A stretch of DNA of 64,000 bases from Brevibacterium oceani (GTDB lineage Bacteria > Actinomycetota > Actinomycetes > Actinomycetales > Brevibacteriaceae): positions 186,001 to 250,000 of the forward strand of contig NZ_JABKDE010000001.1 of the NCBI RefSeq assembly GCF_013623835.1, in the 5' to 3' direction. Shown here one piece after another: positions 17,470 to 27,145 of the stretch. The translations under genes were made by a program, and so were the position numbers. Each line of letters starts with the position of its first letter. Positions within the stretch are counted from its first letter, which is position 1. The notes beneath the pieces are model-generated. The model saw only the letters and a list, made by a program, of their open reading frames with translations, did not search any database and had not been told where the DNA came from.

Positions 17470-18792
17470 TCAGAACTTCTCGCTGTCGACGTAGCGGATC
17501 TCGTCGGGGAGGTTCGCGAGGTAGTCGACGATGAAGTAGGCGATGGCCTCCATGGTCGGGATGTCGCGCTGCCGGGCGCGGGCCATCGTCCGCCGATGTT
17601 CGGCGAATTCGTAGAAGATCTGTCCCGGCTCGAGCTTGCGGGTGAGGTTCTCCGGGATCGCCTGGATGAGGGGTTTGTAGACCTCGTCGAGCCAGCGTCG
17701 GGCGGCCTCGGATTCGTCGAGTTCGTCCACCTCGGCGATCTCCGGGGCGGAGCGGAACGAGTCGAGGTCGTTGAGCATCGCCCGTGCCTGGTTCTCGTTC
17801 GCCCCGATGCCGGTCAGGCGCAGCAGACGCCGGGAATGGTGATTGGGTTCGACGACCTTCGGTTCGACGAGCAGGCTGATGCCGTCGAGGTCGGTCGTCA
17901 CTGTCACCTCGCCGAGGTCGAAGCCGAGATCGTTGAGGCGGCGGATGCGTTCGTCGATGCGCCAGCGTTCGTTGACGCTGAACTCCTCGACACGGGTCAG
18001 CTCCGTCCACAGCGCCTGATACGACTCGCACAGGCGCTGCCCGGCGGCCATCGGATCGGTCTCGGGATCGACGAGCCCCGCGGCCTGCAGGTCGAGGAAG
18101 TCACCGGCGATGTTCATCCGCGCGATCCGCAGGTCCATGTTCCGCTGCCCGTCGGAGAGCTGGTCGTGCAGCTCCCCGGTCTCCGCATCGACGACGTACG
18201 CGGCGTAGGCGTCGGCGTCACGGCGGAAGAGGGTGTTCGACAGTGAGACGTCGCCCCAGTAGAACCCGACGAGGTGGAGCCGGGCGAGCAGCACAGCCAG
18301 AGCGTCGACGAGGCGGCCGCCGGTGTCCGAGGCGAGATCCCGGGAGAACAGCGCCCGGTAGGGAAGGGAGAATTCGAGGTAGGCGGTGATGAGTGCGCCG
18401 TTGAGCCTCTGCCCGTCTGCGGTGGTCCGGCCGCTGACGACGGCACGCGGTTCGACCAGCGGCACGTCGAGGTTGCCCAGTGCCCCGAGGATGTCGAACT
18501 CCCGCATCGCCTGCTTGTCCTCGGTCTCCTTGATCGCGAGGACTTCGTCGCCGATCTCGACATAGCGCACCACATGGCGGGAGATGCCGCGGGGGAGTCC
18601 GCCGAGGAGCTTCTGCGGCCACTGTGCCAGCGGCAGATGCCACGGCAGTTCGGCGAGAGCGGTGCGATCGGCGTGGCGGACCGTGTGGATCTCGGGCGCC
18701 GTGCTGGGCTCCGATGCTGAACCCGGCTCGGGCGTCGTGCCGGGCGCGCCCGCTGTGCCCGCGGACGAAGGCTGGGACGGGATGCCCGGCAC
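17470..18792 (-). CDS. DUF4032 domain protein, kinase-like
   Basis: 440 residues. A Ser/Thr/Pro-rich N-tail (1-35) precedes a region with a weak protein-kinase-like fold: EVLAIKETEDKQAMREFDIL looks like the lysine/glutamate pair and FYWGDVSLSNTLFRRD like a catalytic HxD-type loop with D and N. The rest matches the DUF4032 type common in actinobacteria. Cytosolic. It lies 3 bases after the degenerate ABC ATPase gene and must share its transcript. Biochemical role unknown. Confidence 0.75.
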   Translation of the reverse strand: MPGIPSQPSSAGTAGAPGTTPEPGSASEPSTAPEIHTVRHADRTALAELPWHLPLAQWPQKLLGGLPRGISRHVVRYVEIGDEVLAIKETEDKQAMREFDILGALGNLDVPLVEPRAVVSGRTTADGQRLNGALITAYLEFSLPYRALFSRDLASDTGGRLVDALAVLLARLHLVGFYWGDVSLSNTLFRRDADAYAAYVVDAETGELHDQLSDGQRNMDLRIARMNIAGDFLDLQAAGLVDPETDPMAAGQRLCESYQALWTELTRVEEFSVNERWRIDERIRRLNDLGFDLGEVTVTTDLDGISLLVEPKVVEPNHHSRRLLRLTGIGANENQARAMLNDLDSFRSAPEIAEVDELDESEAARRWLDEVYKPLIQAIPENLTRKLEPGQIFYEFAEHRRTMARARQRDIPTMEAIAYFIVDYLANLPDEIRYVDSEKF

Positions 18793-18795
18793 GGG

Positions 18796-19536
18796 TTACT
18801 CGTCCGGGGTCGAGGTCGGGTCGGTGTGTGAGACCGAGTCCGGGTCGGTGGAGGACACGAGCGCCTCGGCGAGTTCGGGCTTCTCCACTCCGATGAGCCT
18901 GCCGCGGTCGAGGAAGGCGATCCGGTCGCCGAGGACCTTCGCATCGGCGAGGTCGGAGGTCGCATAGATGGTGGTCAGCTCGAACTCCTGCTGGAGCTCC
19001 TTGATCAGCGACAGGGTTTCGGCCTGCTGCTCGGGGACGAGGTTGACTACGGGCTCGTCCATGATGAGCACCTTGGGCCGGCGGACGACGGCACGTGCCA
19101 GCGCGACGGTCTGGCGCTGCAGCTGGGTGAGGTCGCCGGGAACGGAGTCGAGGATGTCGGTGAGCCCGATCGTCTCCATCACGGATTCGACGCGGTCGGT
19201 GATCTCCTCGACGGGCAGGCCGTCGACGCGCAGCGCGAAGCCGAGGTTGTCGCGCACGCTCATGTGCGGGTAGAGGGCGTAGCTCTCGAGCGCGAGGGTG
19301 ACGTCGCGGTCGTTGACTGCGGTGTGGGTGATGTCGACGCCATCGATGAGGATGGTCCCGGTCTTCGGGGTCTCGAGCCCGTGGAGCATCCTCAGGATCG
19401 TCGATTTGCCGGACCCGGACGGGCCGTAGAGGACGAGGAATTCGCCCGTGTCGACGAAGAGGTTGAAAGGATGCACGGACTCGGACGTCGTGTTCTCGTA
19501 GACATGACTGAGGCCATTCAACGACACCGTTGACAT
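18796..19536 (-). CDS. MalK-like ABC ATPase with degenerate motifs
   Basis: 246 residues of a sugar-importer type nucleotide-binding domain. Walker A GPSGSGKST and Walker B VLIMDEP are intact. However the Q-loop position reads ALESYALYPHM (Gln to Glu), the LSGGQ signature reads LTQLQ, the D-loop aspartate is Val (VVNLVPEQ) and the H-loop reads YATSD (His to Ser). No permease or binding protein is nearby, and the long regulatory C-domain of MalK is missing. A non-transport or ATP-sensing role with the adjacent DUF4032 protein is possible. ATG 19536 has GAGGAGG ahead of it. Confidence 0.8.
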   Translation of the reverse strand: MSTVSLNGLSHVYENTTSESVHPFNLFVDTGEFLVLYGPSGSGKSTILRMLHGLETPKTGTILIDGVDITHTAVNDRDVTLALESYALYPHMSVRDNLGFALRVDGLPVEEITDRVESVMETIGLTDILDSVPGDLTQLQRQTVALARAVVRRPKVLIMDEPVVNLVPEQQAETLSLIKELQQEFELTTIYATSDLADAKVLGDRIAFLDRGRLIGVEKPELAEALVSSTDPDSVSHTDPTSTPDE

Positions 19537-19706
19537 AAGTCCTCCTCTAAGTAACTCGGTGAGCAGCTGGTCGTCGGTGACCTGGCGGGGATGCTCAGTC
19601 CCTCTCATCCTACGGGGTGGATCGGGCGGGTGCTCAGTCTATTCGACAAAGCGTAGAGTGATTCTCAGCACGATGGCTCTGCGCCGACGCACACAACAGC
19701 CGAAAG

Positions 19707-19712
19707 TAGACT
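19707..19712 (+). promoter_or_regulatory. -10 element for leaderless LacI-type regulator
   Basis: TAGACT, then 7 bases, then ATG at 19720. No Shine-Dalgarno sequence is present, consistent with a leaderless transcript. Confidence 0.55.
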
Positions 19713-19719
19713 GGCACGC

Positions 19720-20703
19720 ATGAAGGTCACGCTCGACGAGGTCGCCGCCCGGGCCGGAGTGTCCCTGGCCACGGTCTCCCGTGTCCTCGGCCGGCGCGGT
19801 GCCGTTGCTGAGGCGACGCGTGCCAAGGTCTTCGAGGCGATGAATGAGCTCGGCTATTCGCGTTCGACGCTGCTCCACGACGCGCCGAGGCGGCTGGTGG
19901 CCGTCAGTGCCCCCGGCAACCCCGAATACTGGCAGGTCCAGGTGTGCACCCGTGTGGCCCAGGCTCTGCAGGAGCACGATCTGCTCGTCACCCGCCCCCT
20001 GGTGGAGACCGATCCCGAACCGCTGCAGGTCGCGATCGACGCCGGGGCCGTGGCCCTGGTGACGCCGACGCTGACGAGCCTGCACACCGAGATCCCCTGT
20101 ATCCGCGTCGACGAGCAGTCCGCCAGCGACGGTGAGGACCTCGGCGGCTCCGACCTCATCGCCGCTCGGCTCGACCTCGGCGGCGGAATGACCACCGCGT
20201 TCGAACATCTGCGTGCGATCGGTCACCGGCGGATCGGTCTGATCTGCAACGACAGCGGCGAACTCGCCGTCCAGCTGATCCGCCGCTTCCTCGCCGAACA
20301 CCCCGCACGGAATCTCGGACTCGACCTCGAGGACTGGATCGCACGGGTGCCGAAGTCGTTCTCCGGCGGCTCGCGAGCGGTGCTTGAGCTCAAGGACGCG
20401 ACCTGCACCGCGGTCATCGTGCAGTCGGCGCTGCAGCTGCACGGCGCCCTCTACGGACTGCGCAACCGGCACCTGCAGGTGCCTCGCGACATGTCGATCG
20501 TCGGCTTCGGCGACTCCCCGACGATGAAGTTCACCGGTCCGCCGGCCACGGTCCTCGGCCTCGACATCGAGGGCCTGTCGAACGCGCTGGTCGCGGCGAC
20601 TCTCAATACTCTGCGGATCTCGACGACAGGGGTGCCGACAGTGCCGCCGGTGTTCCGGCCCCGCCTCATCGCCCGCACCTCGACGACGGCGGCCCGGCAG
20701 TGA
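19720..20703 (+). CDS. LacI-family transcriptional regulator (first of a pair)
   Basis: 327 residues. Helix-turn-helix VTLDEVAARAGVSLATVSRVLG at the N-terminus, hinge around residue 50, then a periplasmic-binding-protein-like ligand domain with GHRRIGLIC and the C-terminal VPRDMSIVGFGDSP segment. Represses or activates a sugar operon in response to a ligand that cannot be inferred. Its stop overlaps the next regulator's GTG start. Confidence 0.92.
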   Translation: MKVTLDEVAARAGVSLATVSRVLGRRGAVAEATRAKVFEAMNELGYSRSTLLHDAPRRLVAVSAPGNPEYWQVQVCTRVAQALQEHDLLVTRPLVETDPEPLQVAIDAGAVALVTPTLTSLHTEIPCIRVDEQSASDGEDLGGSDLIAARLDLGGGMTTAFEHLRAIGHRRIGLICNDSGELAVQLIRRFLAEHPARNLGLDLEDWIARVPKSFSGGSRAVLELKDATCTAVIVQSALQLHGALYGLRNRHLQVPRDMSIVGFGDSPTMKFTGPPATVLGLDIEGLSNALVAATLNTLRISTTGVPTVPPVFRPRLIARTSTTAARQ

Positions 20704-21797
20704 GCGAACAGAACAGCGCTGGGCACGCGCTCACGCCCGAGCACCGGCACGTCCGTCTCGCCGAGATCGCCGGCACCGCCGGGGTTTCGAAGGCCACGGC
20801 CTCTCGCGCCCTGCGCGATCCCGACTCGGTCTCAGCGTCGTCGAGGCAGAAGGTGCAGCAGGCGCTGGCCATCCTCGGCGCGGCCGGTCACGGTCTCGAG
20901 CCGCAGGTCTCCGGGCGTTCGCGCACCTCGGAGCCCGCGGGCGGAGAACCGCTCATCGCTCTCATCAAACCCGCGGTGTCCGCGGGCAATGTCGACCCCT
21001 ATTCGCGGCTGGCCGAGATTCTGACGAACCGGATGTTCGGCCTGCGCATCGCCGTCGTCCACATCGAAGCCGTGGCCGAACACAATGAGACCCTCGCCGA
21101 GACGATCCTCGACGACGGACGCGGCGGCCCGCGGGTCTCCGGGGCCATCGTCGTCGGCGGCGGTGCCGCCGGAGTGCTCGCGGGGGTGCTCGCCCAGCGC
21201 GGGCTGCCGCTCATCCGCATCTCGAATGCCCGTCACGACGACGGGATCTCGCGCATCTACCTCGACGCGACCGGAGGCATCGATACTGCTGTGGCCCACC
21301 TCGTCCACCTCGGGCACCGTCGGATCGGACTCGCGGTGCTGCGCGATTCCGCGGCACCGGCCCGGATCGCCGGGTTCCGCCGGTCGATGGCCGGCATCCT
21401 CCACATTCCCGCCACCCGCGATCAGGCCCCCGTCGTCGAGGCCGCAGGAGGGGCGATGGCCGGAGTCGCCGCCGCTGACGAACTCATCGATCTGCGGTGC
21501 ACTGCGGTCATCGCGTGCGCCCCGTCGCTGTCCTTCGGTCTGCTCGAGGCCGCTCAGCGTCTGCGCCTCGACGTGCCCCGCGATCTGTCCGTGCTCACGG
21601 TCGGCGACGTGCCCGATGCCGATGTCATCGAACCCCCGCTCTCGCAGGTCGTCTACGACTGGGCGACCGTCGCACAGTCCGCGATCGACGAGATCCGCGG
21701 AATGATCGCCGCCGGTGAGGACCGTGTCCATGTCGACTACACCGTCAACCCCGATCTCGTGCTGCGCGCCAGTGCGGTACCCCCGCAGCGCCGCTGA
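20700..21797 (+). CDS. LacI-family transcriptional regulator (second of a pair)
   Basis: 365 residues, GTG start overlapping the upstream stop (GTGA). The DNA-binding helix is VRLAEIAGTAGVSKATASRALRDPDSVS; the ligand domain contains GHRRIGLAVLRD and VPRDLSVLTVGDVPD. The first helix is preceded by a 17-residue tail. Two LacI proteins in one transcript could form heteromers or control neighbouring genes such as otsAB; only position suggests this. Confidence 0.9.
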   Translation: MSEQNSAGHALTPEHRHVRLAEIAGTAGVSKATASRALRDPDSVSASSRQKVQQALAILGAAGHGLEPQVSGRSRTSEPAGGEPLIALIKPAVSAGNVDPYSRLAEILTNRMFGLRIAVVHIEAVAEHNETLAETILDDGRGGPRVSGAIVVGGGAAGVLAGVLAQRGLPLIRISNARHDDGISRIYLDATGGIDTAVAHLVHLGHRRIGLAVLRDSAAPARIAGFRRSMAGILHIPATRDQAPVVEAAGGAMAGVAAADELIDLRCTAVIACAPSLSFGLLEAAQRLRLDVPRDLSVLTVGDVPDADVIEPPLSQVVYDWATVAQSAIDEIRGMIAAGEDRVHVDYTVNPDLVLRASAVPPQRR

Positions 21798-21935
21798 GCG
21801 GCGTGGGCACCGCGGGGGAGTGCGAAGGCCCTCGCCGAGGCGGCCGACCGATGATCGCGGATCGACCGGTGGATGACCGCGCCGAGGCGGCCGGGCGAGG
21901 GCCGGAGATCGACGGACATCATCCGCCGGGGCGGT
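21798..21935. other. Intergenic region between convergent genes with long inverted repeat
   Basis: GGCCCTCGCC near 21828 pairs with GGCGAGGGCC near 21894 around a 55-base GC-rich loop that itself contains repeated GAGGCGGCC. May serve as a shared terminator. Confidence 0.4.
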
Positions 21936-22973
21936 TCAGCCGCGCTCGGTGCCGAAGTGCTCCGCACGGAGGTGCTCCGCGCCGAGGTGGTCCGCACGTT
22001 CGGCTGCGAGTCGGCCGAGGAGATCGGCCACGGCATCGGGCCCGGTGATCCGCCACCTCGCCTGAGTCGGAGCGGTGCCGACCTTGACGGTCAGGCCGGC
22101 GTCGAGAGTCGGGCCGGCTTCGTCAGGCAGACCGGTTTTGTCAGTCTGGCCGGTTTTGTCAGTCGGGCCGGAATCGAGAGTCTGGTCGGCTGACAGATCG
22201 TGCAGGGCGGCGAAAGCATCCTCATCGGTGACGTCGTCGCCGAGATAGGCCATCGCCGTCGGCGCTCCCGCGCGGGCCAGGAGCCGCAGGCCGTCGCCCT
22301 TCGTCGCCTGCTTGACCGCGAGCTCGGTGATGTCGTGGCCCTCGATGACCCGGATGTCGGGGAACTCCTCGGCGACCTGCATGGCGTGCTCGTGCAGGGC
22401 AGCGGCGACCTCGGGGTCGAAGCCGCGGGTGTGCACGGTCCGCGAATAGGGTTTGCGCTCGACGAGCAGGTCCGTCAGCATCTCCGGTGCTGTCGGCGGA
22501 AAAGCGTCTTCGAAGGCCTCGATGTGTGCATCGATGGCCGTGAGCCTCTCCTGCTCGGCCGCGGTGAGCTCGGGGGAGTGCGAGGCCCCGGTGCCGTGTG
22601 CGAGGTCCGCGCCGTCGTCTCCGACAGGGGCGATTCCGGCACGGTCACTCTCGATGCCCGAGCCGAGCGCCGCCTCGGCGCCGTGGGAGCCGATCATCCA
22701 CACCGACTCCGGTGTCTCGGTCAGCCGTGACAGGGTCGCGATGTCACGGCCGGAGACCAACGCCACCCGGGTGTGCGGCAGCCTGGCCAGGGCAGCGATC
22801 GCCGCGGCCGATCCCGCGGTCATCTGCGAGGTCTCGGGATCGTCCTGCAGGGGTGCGAGCACTCCATCGAAATCAAGAGCAACCAGCAGGGAATCGGCGG
22901 TGGCGAGCTCACGCAGGTCCACCTCGGCGGGGGTCGACAGGGCAGGGACGAGCACGGTCGGCTTCGATGTCAC
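21936..22973 (-). CDS. otsB: Trehalose-6-phosphate phosphatase
   Basis: HAD-superfamily phosphatase, 345 residues, producing trehalose. Motif I is ALDFDGVLAPL, motif II ALVSGRD, and GSHGAE and YLGDDVTDEDAF (motif IV) complete the site. The start is GTG 22973 with AGGAGG 7 bases upstream. A Thr/Asp/Lys/Gly-rich insert near residues 275-310 comes from 18-21 bp tandem DNA repeats (22110-22195), and the C-terminus ends in AEH/LGAEH repeats; both are unusual for the family. It follows otsA by 10 bases. Confidence 0.92.
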   Translation of the reverse strand: MTSKPTVLVPALSTPAEVDLRELATADSLLVALDFDGVLAPLQDDPETSQMTAGSAAAIAALARLPHTRVALVSGRDIATLSRLTETPESVWMIGSHGAEAALGSGIESDRAGIAPVGDDGADLAHGTGASHSPELTAAEQERLTAIDAHIEAFEDAFPPTAPEMLTDLLVERKPYSRTVHTRGFDPEVAAALHEHAMQVAEEFPDIRVIEGHDITELAVKQATKGDGLRLLARAGAPTAMAYLGDDVTDEDAFAALHDLSADQTLDSGPTDKTGQTDKTGLPDEAGPTLDAGLTVKVGTAPTQARWRITGPDAVADLLGRLAAERADHLGAEHLRAEHFGTERG

Positions 22974-22983
22974 TCGGCGCCTC

Positions 22984-24573
22984 CTAGCGGGCGGTGGAGA
23001 TGTCGTCTGTCCACTCGGCATCATCGGGTCGGTCGGCGCGATCGGAGGGGGCGGCTGGCACATCCGGTGGCGGTGCGGTCCGGTTCTTCTGCACCACGGG
23101 CCCATCGGGGACGATGACCTCGGGATTGTGCTTGATGTGCTCGAGCTCGGCGAGGAAGTTCTGCGACCACCGGCTCACGGTGTCCGTGGCGACCCGCTTG
23201 CGCATCTGCTTCATCCGACGGGAGCGGGTCTTCTCGTCCATCTGCACGGCCTCGAGGATGCCCGCCTTGAGGTCGGCGATGTCATGGGGATTGACCATCA
23301 CCGCGCCCTTGAGCTGTTCGGCCGCCCCGGTGAACTCGGAGAGCACGAGGGCTCCGTCGTCTCGCCTGCGGCAGGCCACATACTCCTTGGCCACGAGGTT
23401 CATTCCGTCGCGCAGAGCGGTGACCAACATGACGTCGGCGGCGAGGAAGAACGCCGTCATCTCATCGCGCGGGTAGGAATGGTGGAGGTAGCGCACGGGG
23501 ATCGAGCCCACGTCGACCTGTTCGCCGTTGATCCGACCGACGGCGAGTTCGACGTCGTGGCGGATGATCTTGTACTGCTCGAGCCGCTCGCGCGAAGGCG
23601 TGGCGATCTGGATGAGCACGACGTCCTCGACTTCGAGACGGCCCTCGGCGAGCAGCTCCCCGAACGCCTTGAGCCGGTGTCGGATGCCCTTCGTGTAGTC
23701 CATGCGATCGACGCCGAGCATGACCACCCGCGGATTGCCGACCTCCTCGCGGATCTGCTTCGCCCGCTCGAGGATCTTCGGATCGCGAGCGAGCTCCTCG
23801 AGGTAGGGGGTGTCGATCGAGATCGGGAACGACTCGGCGCGGACGAGGTGGGCGGGGAGGAAGTCACCCGGCGGGACCGAGACCGTCGACCCCTTCGTCG
23901 AATATCCCAGTCGCCCGCGCACGGCGCGACGGAAGTTCGCCGCGTCCGCCGGCCGTTGGAACCCGATGAGGTCGGCGCCGAGGAGGCCGCGGAGGATCTC
24001 ATCGCGCCAGGGCAGCTGGGCGAAGAGCTCATAGGGAGGGAACGGGATGTGGTTGAAGAAGCCGATCGCGAGGTCGGGGCGCAGCCGCCGCACCATCTGC
24101 GGAACCAACTGGAGCTGATAATCATGGACCCACACGGTCGCGCACTGCGCGGCCACCTCGGCGACCTTGGCCGCGAAGCGCTCATTCACCCGCACATACG
24201 CGTCCCACCATGTGCGGTGGTACTCGGGCGGAACGATGACATCGTGGTAGAGCGGCCACAGTGTGGCGTTGGAGAACCCTTCGTAATACCTGAGGACATC
24301 CTCACTCGTCAGGGACACCGGGGTCAGGTGCATGCCGTCGATCGTGAAGGGTTCGAACTCCTCATCGGGCACCCCCGTCCACCCGATCCACGCGCCCTCC
24401 TGGGACTTCATCACCGGAGCCACCGCTGTGACCAAACCCCCAGGTGAGGTGCGCCATTGCGCGTGCTGATCATCGGGGTCGCGGTCGACGGGAAGACGGT
24501 TGGCCACGACGACGAAATCGCTTCCGTCGGTGGGGGTCTCGGTGCTCGGCTCGGCAGAGTCGACGGTGCTCAT
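22984..24573 (-). CDS. otsA: Trehalose-6-phosphate synthase
   Basis: GT20 glycosyltransferase, 529 residues, joining a nucleotide glucose donor and glucose-6-phosphate. VVVANRLPV opens the sequence, GGLVTAVAP binds phosphate, [14 protein letters not shown] and [19 protein letters not shown] line the acceptor site, and [10 protein letters not shown] and SEFTGAA(E) line the donor site. The Pro/Thr-rich C-tail after residue 490 is extra. Trehalose serves as osmolyte and cell-wall glycolipid precursor in actinobacteria. First gene of otsA-otsB. Confidence 0.96.
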   Translation of the reverse strand: MSTVDSAEPSTETPTDGSDFVVVANRLPVDRDPDDQHAQWRTSPGGLVTAVAPVMKSQEGAWIGWTGVPDEEFEPFTIDGMHLTPVSLTSEDVLRYYEGFSNATLWPLYHDVIVPPEYHRTWWDAYVRVNERFAAKVAEVAAQCATVWVHDYQLQLVPQMVRRLRPDLAIGFFNHIPFPPYELFAQLPWRDEILRGLLGADLIGFQRPADAANFRRAVRGRLGYSTKGSTVSVPPGDFLPAHLVRAESFPISIDTPYLEELARDPKILERAKQIREEVGNPRVVMLGVDRMDYTKGIRHRLKAFGELLAEGRLEVEDVVLIQIATPSRERLEQYKIIRHDVELAVGRINGEQVDVGSIPVRYLHHSYPRDEMTAFFLAADVMLVTALRDGMNLVAKEYVACRRRDDGALVLSEFTGAAEQLKGAVMVNPHDIADLKAGILEAVQMDEKTRSRRMKQMRKRVATDTVSRWSQNFLAELEHIKHNPEVIVPDGPVVQKNRTAPPPDVPAAPSDRADRPDDAEWTDDISTAR

Positions 24574-24622
24574 CTGCGCTTCCTCCTGTGTCGGTCCTTG
24601 GAATGAACTGTACCCGCTCGAC

Positions 24623-24628
24623 TAGGCT
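24623..24628 (+). promoter_or_regulatory. -10 element for leaderless kinase transcript
   Basis: TAGGCT lies 7 bases before GTG 24636, which supports that GTG rather than the ATG one codon later as the start. Confidence 0.5.
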
Positions 24629-24635
24629 TGGCCAG

Positions 24636-26810
24636 GTGATGGTTCAGGAACTGGGGGGCTACCGCCTCATCGAGGAGCTCGGCTCGGGCGGCATGGGTGT
24701 CGTCTACCTCGGTGTCGACGGCGGAAACAACCCGGTCGCCGTCAAGGTCCTCCACCCCCACATCGCCAATGACGAGACTGCGCGCAAGCGTCTGGCCAGG
24801 GAGACACGGACCCTGCGGCGCATCCGCCACCCCCGCATCGCCGAGGTACTCGATGCCGAGCTCGACTCCGCGCAGCCGTTCATCATCACCGAATTCGTCG
24901 ACGGGCAGACGCTGTCCGATGACGTCCGCGACAACGGCCCCTTCGCCGAGGACGAACTCGTCCACTTCGGGCATGCGCTGCTCGACTCCCTCAACGCCGT
25001 CCATGACGCCGGTGTCATCCACCGCGACCTCAAACCCGCGAACGTGATGATCATGGACGGAGAGCCCATGGTCATCGACTTCGGCATCGCCCAGGTCGCC
25101 GATGAGGTGCGGGTGACCGCGACCGGACTCGTCATGGGCACGCCCGGCTACCTGTCGCCGGAGATCGCCGACGGGAGGGCCTCGAGCGAGAAGACCGACT
25201 GGTGGGGGTGGGCCGCGACGATGGCCTTCGCCGCGACCGGTCGCAATCCCTACGGTTCCGGACCGCTCGAGGCGGTGCTCGGACGAGTTGCCATGGGCAA
25301 GTTCGATCTCGATGGGGCGCCGAAGAACTTCGTGCCCCTCATCGCCGCCTGCCTTGACCCGAAGCCCGAACGTCGCCCCTCAGGGCAGATGATCCTTGAC
25401 GCCCTCGTCGACATCGAGTCCGGACGGATGCCGCAGCTCGGCTCCGGGCCCAGCGGAGGATCCGGTGCCGGGCCCGGGGGCGGCATCAATCGTTCCCCGA
25501 GCGGAACCGCGGTCATGCCTGCCGTGGATGAGGGCGCTGCCGGTGGTGGTTCCGGCGGCGGTGGCCTCGGGGCCGGCGCTCTCGGCGCTGCCGGTGGTGC
25601 GCTGGCCGGGGGAGTGGCCGGCGGCGCTGCCGGCTACGGTGCGGCCGGGCCCGGGGGAGCCGGATCCGGAGCGGCCGACGGGCGCGGCGGAGCGCGCGGG
25701 GACTACGCAGGATCGGGGTATCCGGGCTCGGGGTATTCGGGGTCTGGTTATCCAGGAGCCGCTGACGGCGGGCCCGGTGTCGGCGGTCCGGGTGTCGGCG
25801 GTCCGGGCCATGCCGGACAGCCGCAGTACCCGGGTTCCAGTCGTCCGACGAATCATGGAGGTTCCGGCCACCTCGGCGGCTCGGGGTACGGACCCGGGCA
25901 GACGTCCGATCCGACGCGGCAGGGCACGGCGCCGCCGGTCGGTAATCCGAACGGCAGCATCCAGGCCGCTCCTGGATCTCGGATGGCCGGCGCCGACCTC
26001 GGCCGGTCAGGATTCGTCCAGTCCGGCAACGGGCAGAGGTCGTGGTCCGGTCAGAGCGGTCCCGATGCCCGAGGCCATGGTGCGGGCAATCAGGGTGCCG
26101 GCGGCCAGATCATGCAGCCCGGAGGCCAGAGCGGGCAGATCGGCCAGCCCGGCGGACCGGACGGGCAGGCGATGCAGCCGGGCGGGCAGCCCGGATATCC
26201 GTGGGCCCCGATGACCTACCGGCGGGTGCGCAGCGGCGGATGGGTCGTCTTCGGTCTCATCGTCCTCGCCGTAGCCGTCATGCCGCTGAGTCCGCTGGTC
26301 ATCTGTGTCGTGGCGCTGCTCTGGTCGGTGCTCGCACGCACGGGCACGCGTCTGGACCGGAAGGTCCAGCGGTACCGGTTCGAACGCGGAATGGAATCGG
26401 GCGGATTCGGGCGGGCGCTCGCCTCGGCGCCGGGAGCGGTGCTGGCATCGGTCCTGACATCGATCGCCTCCTTCATCCTGCCGACGATCGCGGCCGTCGC
26501 CATGCTCGTGCTCACGCGACTCGACATCGCAGGGATCGTGCCCAGCGGCGATTCCGAACAGTGGTCGGTGTGGGCCGCTGGGGCCGCGGGCTCGCTCGTG
26601 CTGTGGGTCGGTCCGGGAGCGTCGAGCCTGCGCTACGGCTCCAGAGCAGTCGTCTCGGGCGCAACGCGGAACCACCTGGGGCGGCTCATCGCGCTGGCGG
26701 TGACGGCACTGCTCGTAGTGCTCGCGGTCATGGTCATCCAGTCGGGAGCGGCCATGTCCTGGTGGCCGCTGCCGATCAATCCCTTCGACTACCTGCCGGG
26801 GCCGGTGTAA
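24636..26810 (+). CDS. Membrane-anchored serine/threonine protein kinase (PknB-like)
   Basis: 724 residues. The kinase domain spans residues 1-270: GSGGMGVVYLG (P-loop), AVKVLHPH (Lys), VIHRDLKPANVMIMD (catalytic loop), DFGIAQ (DFG), GTPGYLSPE (APE-like). A Gly/Pro/Gln-rich linker of about 250 residues with YPGSGY- and GGQ-type repeats follows. Then come four hydrophobic helices (about residues 545-715) instead of the single helix plus PASTA domains of PknB. So the kinase faces the cytosol on a polytopic anchor with no extracellular sensor. Leaderless start at GTG 24636. Confidence 0.9.
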   Translation: MMVQELGGYRLIEELGSGGMGVVYLGVDGGNNPVAVKVLHPHIANDETARKRLARETRTLRRIRHPRIAEVLDAELDSAQPFIITEFVDGQTLSDDVRDNGPFAEDELVHFGHALLDSLNAVHDAGVIHRDLKPANVMIMDGEPMVIDFGIAQVADEVRVTATGLVMGTPGYLSPEIADGRASSEKTDWWGWAATMAFAATGRNPYGSGPLEAVLGRVAMGKFDLDGAPKNFVPLIAACLDPKPERRPSGQMILDALVDIESGRMPQLGSGPSGGSGAGPGGGINRSPSGTAVMPAVDEGAAGGGSGGGGLGAGALGAAGGALAGGVAGGAAGYGAAGPGGAGSGAADGRGGARGDYAGSGYPGSGYSGSGYPGAADGGPGVGGPGVGGPGHAGQPQYPGSSRPTNHGGSGHLGGSGYGPGQTSDPTRQGTAPPVGNPNGSIQAAPGSRMAGADLGRSGFVQSGNGQRSWSGQSGPDARGHGAGNQGAGGQIMQPGGQSGQIGQPGGPDGQAMQPGGQPGYPWAPMTYRRVRSGGWVVFGLIVLAVAVMPLSPLVICVVALLWSVLARTGTRLDRKVQRYRFERGMESGGFGRALASAPGAVLASVLTSIASFILPTIAAVAMLVLTRLDIAGIVPSGDSEQWSVWAAGAAGSLVLWVGPGASSLRYGSRAVVSGATRNHLGRLIALAVTALLVVLAVMVIQSGAAMSWWPLPINPFDYLPGPV

Positions 26811-27145
26811 GCGATTGGACACCTTGCCAGGGAAGCCTGCCGGGCGTGCCCGGCACGCGGGACCCTCGGTCGGGTTCGGTCTGGGCAGCGCGGGGACTCT
26901 CGGTCGGGTTCGGTCTGGGCAGCGCGGGGACTCTCGGGCGGGTTCGGTCTGGGCAGCGCGGGGACTCTCGGGCGGGTTCGGTCTGGGCAGCGCAGCGAGT
27001 GACGGGCTCTAGTTGAACCTTGAATATTTCTGGGAGCCGGTGCGGAGACAGTTTCGGTACAGTGGTGCCGTCGGGTCGCCACAGCCGCCCCGCACGCTTC
27101 GGGCCGCAGGCCGCACCGATGTCAGACGATCCAACGTGAGGAACA
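26811..27145. repeat. 34-bp tandem repeats in intergenic region
   Basis: Between about 26859 and 26995 a 34-base unit (starting GGACTCTCGGTCGGGTTCGG and ending GGCAGCGCGG) is repeated about four times, with K-type variation at one base and a degenerate last copy. The remaining 150 bases carry the promoter of the thiol protein (TACAGT near 27058). No gene seen. Confidence 0.8.

Noticed and set aside
22453-24447. 664-codon plus-strand frame
   Set aside because: Antisense of otsA/otsB, whose motifs are unmistakable.
26859-26995. CRISPR array
   Set aside because: The 34-bp units are directly adjacent with no unique spacers, so this is a tandem repeat.
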